Of a DNA stretch of 9,386 bases, positions 5,098 to 9,386 are shown piece after piece. The stretch is from Phycisphaerae bacterium (GTDB lineage Bacteria; Planctomycetota; Phycisphaerae; Sedimentisphaerales; Anaerobacaceae): the NCBI GenBank assembly GCA_030609625.1, contig JAUWBX010000038.1, positions 1-9,386 on the forward strand. Reading direction: 5' to 3'. Below the pieces are notes generated by a model that worked only from the letters and a program-made list of their open reading frames with translations, made no database searches and had not been told where the DNA came from. Position 1 is the first letter of the stretch, and every line of letters starts with the position of its first letter. Both the position numbers and the translations under genes were made by a program.

Positions 5098-5299
5098 TCG
5101 GAAAGCCTTTACCAACAAGAAATATTTTACTTTCGGGAATACCTTCACGAATAAGATTGTCTACGCCGCTTTGCTCAGTACAGAAAAGGAGATCACTTAT
5201 AGTGTCTGTTAGGACACGGTTAATTTCTTCGGGCATTGAGTGGTCGAAGCTCCACAGGCCTGCTTCCACGTGAACGAGTTTTACACCAAGTTTTACGGG
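5087..5299 (-). pseudogene. Remnant of UDP-N-acetylglucosamine 2-epimerase (wecB-like)
   Basis: A minus-strand frame reads PVKLGVKLVHVEAGLWSFD, then SMPEEINRVLTDTISDLLF, then TEQSGVDNLIREGIPESKIF, LVG. This is clearly the central part of a non-hydrolysing UDP-GlcNAc 2-epimerase, including the conserved HVEAGLR and PEEINR regions that carry active-site Glu residues. The N-terminal part and the whole C-terminal half are missing; similarity ends near 5111 and the frame stops at 5087. The conserved Arg of GLR is Trp, and an Arg usual in FDRSM is His, both single transitions consistent with decay. No start or ribosome site is visible. The fragment overlaps the end of the glycosyltransferase gene in a different frame and runs into the start of epsI. 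Confidence 0.85.
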
Positions 5300-6518
5300 T
5301 CTTGATAATTGCATCCAAGTATTTCCTCGCAAGCTTATCATGATCATAACGCTTCATTACATATTTGTGCCCAGCCTGGCCAAATTCGCGGCAAAGCTCA
5401 CGGTCGTCTGCGAGCCTCTCGAGCGCTGCCACCAGTTGCTCAGCACTTTCCGGTTCGATGCATATTCCTGCTCTTGCCGAATTCACCAGATCTGCAGCGC
5501 AACCTTCAACACCTAGTACGATCGGCTTTGCCATGGCGGCTGCCTCGAAGATTTTGGAAGGCAATACGGTTTTAAACAGTTCTGTTTTTCTAAGATGGAC
5601 AAGGCAAGAATCAACAGTTGAGAGGAAAGAGGGGATCATTTTCCTGTCCTGTCTTCCAATAAAAATAATGATGTCCTCCAGACCTTCGTTAGCCGTTTGT
5701 TCCCGCAGTTGGTCTTTTACTGCGCCGTCGCCTACTAACATGAACATTACATCATTTCTTTTCTTATCCTTTAATATCTTTGCTGCTCTAAGGACGACAT
5801 CAAGGCCGCAAGCCATCCCTATAGTACCAACGTAGCCGCAGATAAAATTACCATCAAGATTGTAGCGTTGTCTGATCTTCTTATCTGCCTCGCAAGGGTG
5901 GAAACCGTCACGGTCGACTCCGTTGGTGATCACGGAAATATCTTTAGCCCGCACACCTTTTTCAATTAATTTCTGCTTGTAGCCCTCGCCGACCGTTACT
6001 ATGTGCTGGGACGCTGCGTACATTTTCTTCTCCAACCACTCGAACAAGCGGAGCAGCCATCTGTTGCGCATTGCCCCCACGGCCACGATGGACTCAGGCC
6101 AGATATCACGGATTTCCAAGATGAAAGGAACGCGCCGCAGGCGGCTGGATATCATGCCAGCCCATCCACAGAAGAATTGTGGCGAGGTTGCAATAATCAC
6201 ATCTGGCTTTTTTGCAAATGGTACCGCCAACGTTGCTGAAAACATATATGATAAGTAGTTTAGAATTCTCTTTGCAGTTCCTTTATTTGCAGTGATATAT
6301 GTCCAGACTCGGGTAATCCTGATGCCATCGATAATCTCGGTCTGCACCATATGGTTCTTGTAACCGTCATAAACAATCCCATTGGGAACATTTGGCACAC
6401 AGGTAATCACCTGCACTTCATGCCCGTCTTTCACCCAGCGTTTGCACAACTCATAGACCCTATACGCCGGCGCATTACCTTCAGGTTGAAAATAATGTGT
6501 GAAAAAAAGAATTCTCAT
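5220..6518 (-). CDS. Glycosyltransferase family 4 (WbuB-like), C-terminus altered
   Basis: This is a 432-aa cytoplasmic or membrane-associated GT-B glycosyltransferase that would add a sugar from a nucleotide donor to a lipid-linked EPS or O-antigen-like chain. The ATG at 6518 has a strong AGGAGGTG six nt upstream; a start 22 codons earlier is not supported. The N-terminal domain begins MRILFFTHYFQPEGNAPAYR, typical of WbuB-like enzymes, with EIRDIWPES (135-143). The C-terminal domain has GYVGTIG (228-234), LVGDG (261-265) and the donor-site LPSKIFEAAAMAKPIVLGVEG (319-339). From about residue 407 the tail reads the wecB remnant out of frame, so the last 26 residues are not native; the normal fold seems complete before that (…KLARKYLDAIIK). 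It lies 88 bp after the heparinase-like gene, probably in one operon. Exact donor and acceptor are unknown. Confidence 0.92.
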   Translation of the reverse strand: MRILFFTHYFQPEGNAPAYRVYELCKRWVKDGHEVQVITCVPNVPNGIVYDGYKNHMVQTEIIDGIRITRVWTYITANKGTAKRILNYLSYMFSATLAVPFAKKPDVIIATSPQFFCGWAGMISSRLRRVPFILEIRDIWPESIVAVGAMRNRWLLRLFEWLEKKMYAASQHIVTVGEGYKQKLIEKGVRAKDISVITNGVDRDGFHPCEADKKIRQRYNLDGNFICGYVGTIGMACGLDVVLRAAKILKDKKRNDVMFMLVGDGAVKDQLREQTANEGLEDIIIFIGRQDRKMIPSFLSTVDSCLVHLRKTELFKTVLPSKIFEAAAMAKPIVLGVEGCAADLVNSARAGICIEPESAEQLVAALERLADDRELCREFGQAGHKYVMKRYDHDKLARKYLDAIIKTRKTWCKTRSRGSRPVELRPLNARRN

Positions 6519-6606
6519 GGAACCCACCTCCTCAGGATTTAGGTGATAACAGGGAACTGAATTGATAAAATCGTAGACTGCCAAAACCGAGCAGGCCGAA
6601 TTCCCC

Positions 6607-8307
6607 TTATACCCCTTTTATAACAGTAGAAATGTTAACATCATTACCGAACGCGTAATATGCTAAAGCCTTATTTTCAAGTTTCTTACCAAACTCTGGG
6701 CAGTAAAAGGAATCTTCGACTGACAAGTTCGCGCCGCCAGAAAAGGCAATCGTGAGTTTCCCCGCTGGATAACTTATCCACACGGAGTCGGCTTCCAGTT
6801 TGTCTATGGAACAGTCGGGGTGCAAGTGCAATCTCGAAGTTATACTTTTAGGATAGGAAACAATGATTCTGTCTTTTACAGTAAGTGTTCCAGAATTGTG
6901 CCAAGTGAATTCGCGATGATGTACAGGCTTCCCTTTAAGTCTTTTGTAACCGTCGTGCCAACCACTAAGTCGAAAGCCACTTTCGCTGGGCAGCCATTTG
7001 ACATCATATGGGTGGCCACGGCGAGCTACCCTGAAAGCAGCCCACATTTCACATTGATCCCGACCGTCTATTTCAACAGTGTTATGAGCTTTCGTTGAAC
7101 GGCAATAATCACGCATTTGTCCAAGTTCGTAGTCGTATACACCACTGTCAACAATAACCCGATGGCCATTTAGAGATAACTCAAATGAGAACATATCTGC
7201 GTGTGCATGGCCGGGAATGTAATCCGGACCAATCCGAGCGGCGTCACAAATTATGTATGTTCCTTCGTCATCCCTGAAACCATAATAGCCCGCTTCGGGG
7301 AGAGCAAAAGGCCCCTTTGTGATATTGCATAGATCACTATTATTGCTGTTAAGCAAGTTACGAACATAGGACTCTAACTGACTTGGAGGGTTGTATATAC
7401 CGAAGGCGCTATCGTTAAGAAGGGCTATCCGGCTATCCGGATGTGTCAGGTGTCCAAGGGCAGCAATCATCTTGCCAAGTGGTTTCTTTACCAGGTCACC
7501 CAGTTGCTGATTGCCGGTGTTAATCAGCATTGCGAGCAGATATGTAATGCGACAATGATACATTGGAGACCGTTCGAAATGCATACCGTCACCAAGTATC
7601 TGTTCTGGAATTTCTCTCTCCAGGATACTTTTGCCCAATTGGAGCCACCTTTCTGCTGCGCGTCCAGAAAAACAGCTTCCAACAAAAGACAGAGCAACTC
7701 CATTCTCAAACAGATGGTTTCCTAGTAAATGTGTTTCAAGGTGCCTCGAAAGCCACTCCGTCTGGAGATAAATACTAGTCCAAAGCTTGTTGAGAAAATC
7801 CATATCAGCCTCGGTTTGTTCTCGGTATTTGCAGAGGAACACGCTGCAAAAGTTCATAAGACGCAGAGAAGTTGGGTATAGTTCCCAACCTACCTGGGCA
7901 CGCCCAATAGGATGATTGACGATCCAGCTTTGAACGACGCGTTTTACCTGCTCATATTCCAAGTTCCAGAGAAAGTCAAAGTAATGCAGGTTGTACTGCC
8001 ACAACCTCGGCAAATTGTCGTAATTCCACTTCGGAGGCCAGCCCAAGTTTTGCTCGGCGTTGAGAAACGAAAAATGGCCACTTAACATGTCTGCTTCGGA
8101 ATTTCCTTGCGCCCCGGGTGGAAGAAAGGATTCTTTCAGGTGCCACCGGCAGTTTGGAAATTCAGGCGGCGACTGTGACATCAACCACTTTTCTGGATTC
8201 TCAAATAGTGGATAGAGTCTGCGTCGGAGTTGGCCTGTAATCTGACAGAAACGAAGGTACCGAACCGTAGTAAGATATCTTCGAGCAGATTTCGTCGAAA
8301 TTACCAA
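6607..8307 (-). CDS. Heparinase II/III family protein
   Basis: This 566-aa protein belongs to the heparinase II/III (alginate-lyase-like) family. The N-terminal half (about 90-330) is the helical toroid, with WQYNLHYFDF, LLGNHLFEN (195-202) and DGMHFERSPMYH (240-251). The C-terminal half is the beta domain, with GHAHADMFSFEL (366-377) and STKAHNTVEIDG (404-415). These His, Tyr, Asn and Glu residues match the usual active-site regions. Such proteins are common in exosortase-linked EPS loci and probably cleave or trim a uronic-acid polysaccharide. No signal peptide is evident. The start is TTG at 8307, chosen because GGAGGT lies eight nt before it and no in-frame ATG exists until residue 43, deep in conserved sequence. 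It follows the amidotransferase gene by 53 bp. Substrate is unknown. Confidence 0.92.
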   Translation of the reverse strand: MVISTKSARRYLTTVRYLRFCQITGQLRRRLYPLFENPEKWLMSQSPPEFPNCRWHLKESFLPPGAQGNSEADMLSGHFSFLNAEQNLGWPPKWNYDNLPRLWQYNLHYFDFLWNLEYEQVKRVVQSWIVNHPIGRAQVGWELYPTSLRLMNFCSVFLCKYREQTEADMDFLNKLWTSIYLQTEWLSRHLETHLLGNHLFENGVALSFVGSCFSGRAAERWLQLGKSILEREIPEQILGDGMHFERSPMYHCRITYLLAMLINTGNQQLGDLVKKPLGKMIAALGHLTHPDSRIALLNDSAFGIYNPPSQLESYVRNLLNSNNSDLCNITKGPFALPEAGYYGFRDDEGTYIICDAARIGPDYIPGHAHADMFSFELSLNGHRVIVDSGVYDYELGQMRDYCRSTKAHNTVEIDGRDQCEMWAAFRVARRGHPYDVKWLPSESGFRLSGWHDGYKRLKGKPVHHREFTWHNSGTLTVKDRIIVSYPKSITSRLHLHPDCSIDKLEADSVWISYPAGKLTIAFSGGANLSVEDSFYCPEFGKKLENKALAYYAFGNDVNISTVIKGV

Positions 8308-8360
8308 GAACTCTTACCTCCTGCCGCACTTAAAGGACCATAACCTGACTCTCTTTGTTT

Positions 8361-9386
8361 CTAACTTTCGGATACGAACGGGATAAGCTCGTCTGACTTG
8401 TTAGCATCTTTCATTTTTGCCTCTAGGAAAAACTCAAGCGTCAGCAAGATCCATATCTTCATGGAGTTATCTTGAAGCCGGTCTACATGATTATCAATGA
8501 CTTTACTGATTTGCTTCGGATTCAGAAATTGCTTTATCATTGCGTTACTGCTTGTCAAAATGTCCATTATCTCATCAAGATCTTGGTCAAACCATGATCT
8601 TATTGGCATTGAAAAACCCGCTTTCGTTCTGTTCACAATCTCTTCTGGTAGATAGCTTCTAGCGGATTCCCTGAACAGATATTTCAAATGATTTCGGTTG
8701 ATTTTCATTTCATCTGGTAAGTGGAAGCAGTAAGTCATCAACACTTCATTCAGAAAAGGAAATCCAACTTCTATATTCGCCGCCTTACATGAAAAGACTG
8801 AAGCATCTATATTATGGCTATCGAGAGTCCCATAAAGATCCAGAAACTGCAACTTCTGCAGTTTAGTAGTCTCGGCTTCTAACAAATTCAAGTAAGAGGC
8901 TATTTTCTCAAAGTAATGAGAAAGCCAATCTCTGCTTCCGACTAACTCGTTTATTTCTTCGACAGTGAAGTAACTGCGAAAACGCTCATGATTAAAAGGA
9001 AAATCGTACAGTGCACCTTCAGAAAATCTTTCCAAATCTCTGTAGAATTTCTTCCGGCTTGAGTTCTTAGTCACTCCCTGCCTCCACCTGGCTATTCGTT
9101 GGACCGTCCTGAATACAAAATTGGGTATATACTTACCGTAAATGCTTTCAGAAATTGCTGCTCGATACGTCAAATATCCACCAAAAAGTTCATCTCCCCC
9201 ATGCCCACTAATCGCATAATTGCACACTTTGCCCATTTCTCTTGCAACTGTAAATGTTGGTATTATCATAGGGTCTGCAATTGGACTTGGGAACGCCCTT
9301 ATGGCTTCCCCTAATAAGCCAATATGGGCCTTGTGTGCATCAACCTCCAACAGTTGAAAACCTTCTCGTTCGCAAAGCATTCGTGC
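8361..9386 (-). CDS. Asparagine-synthase-type amidotransferase, C-terminal part (open at right edge)
   Basis: The frame is open at the right edge and shows 341 residues of the C-terminal synthetase domain of an AsnB-like glutamine amidotransferase. Visible marks are DPMIIPTFTVAREMG (38-52), the strongly conserved SGHGGDELFGGY (60-71, with His where Asp or Glu is usual), VGFPFLNEVLM, and NRTKAGFSMPIRSWF, which matches the KxGFxxP motif near the end of the family. The glutaminase domain and the ATP-binding SGGxDS loop would lie beyond the window. In exosortase loci a dedicated enzyme of this type is frequent and is thought to amidate a sugar or other EPS precursor rather than make free asparagine. 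It is the first visible gene of the operon; 53 bp separate it from the heparinase-like gene. Whether it is the EPS-specific type cannot be settled here. Confidence 0.93.
   Translation of the reverse strand, partial: ARMLCEREGFQLLEVDAHKAHIGLLGEAIRAFPSPIADPMIIPTFTVAREMGKVCNYAISGHGGDELFGGYLTYRAAISESIYGKYIPNFVFRTVQRIARWRQGVTKNSSRKKFYRDLERFSEGALYDFPFNHERFRSYFTVEEINELVGSRDWLSHYFEKIASYLNLLEAETTKLQKLQFLDLYGTLDSHNIDASVFSCKAANIEVGFPFLNEVLMTYCFHLPDEMKINRNHLKYLFRESARSYLPEEIVNRTKAGFSMPIRSWFDQDLDEIMDILTSSNAMIKQFLNPKQISKVIDNHVDRLQDNSMKIWILLTLEFFLEAKMKDANKSDELIPFVSES

Noticed and set aside
5098..5148. Upstream GTG start for epsI
   Set aside because: These codons are the wecB remnant in another frame; the ATG at 5097 gives the normal short cytoplasmic N-terminus followed by a membrane segment.
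6519..6584. Start 22 codons earlier for the glycosyltransferase
   Set aside because: The ATG at 6518 has a near-perfect ribosome site and gives the typical MRILFFTHYF start.
1..9386. CRISPR array, tRNA or rRNA gene, or insertion sequence
   Set aside because: No regularly spaced direct repeats, no cloverleaf with a TTCRA-type arm, no rRNA core sequence and no transposase frame were found; the repeats present are single palindromic elements.

Overview
The window looks like part of an exosortase / exopolysaccharide (EPS) locus from a diderm (Gram-negative-type) bacterium. All genes I support read on the minus strand, so transcription runs from high to low coordinates. An exosortase with an EpsI partner, secreted proteins ending in a Pro-x-Pro / hydrophobic / basic tail, an asparagine-synthase-type amidotransferase, a heparinase II/III-like protein and a WbuB-like glycosyltransferase together are typical of PEP-CTERM/exosortase EPS loci. 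The P-x-P-G-A form of the sorting signal and the general gene style suggest Planctomycetota (Phycisphaerae-like). That assignment is from memory of the families and is only moderately certain.

Layout in transcription order. (1) 9386-3338 is a probable EPS and sorting operon: the C-terminal half of an AsnB-like amidotransferase (open at the right edge), a heparinase II/III family protein, a group 4 glycosyltransferase, a decayed fragment of UDP-GlcNAc 2-epimerase (wecB), epsI, and an exosortase that overlaps epsI by one base. (2) 3337-3017 is a non-coding gap with a near-consensus sigma-70 promoter (TTGACA, 17 bp, TAATAA) and palindromes. (3) 3016-650 holds three secreted-protein genes: a Cys-rich protein of a family I cannot name, then two proteins with the same kind of exosortase sorting tail. 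The last of these has a Cys/Gln pattern like a thioester domain. (4) 649-163 is non-coding and rich in palindromes, including a REP-like multi-hairpin element. (5) 162-1 is the start of a membrane-anchored protein that runs off the left edge.

How it may work together (inference): the amidotransferase, heparinase-like protein and glycosyltransferase would make or trim an extracellular polysaccharide. The exosortase with EpsI would cleave the tails of the two P-x-P-G-A proteins and pass them to the envelope or matrix.

The most notable points are the thioester-like exosortase substrate, the wecB scar that supplies the out-of-frame C-terminus of the glycosyltransferase, the duplicated sorting-tail plus 3'-hairpin cassette that differs by one base at the stop codon, and the unnamed Cys-rich secreted protein behind its own strong promoter.
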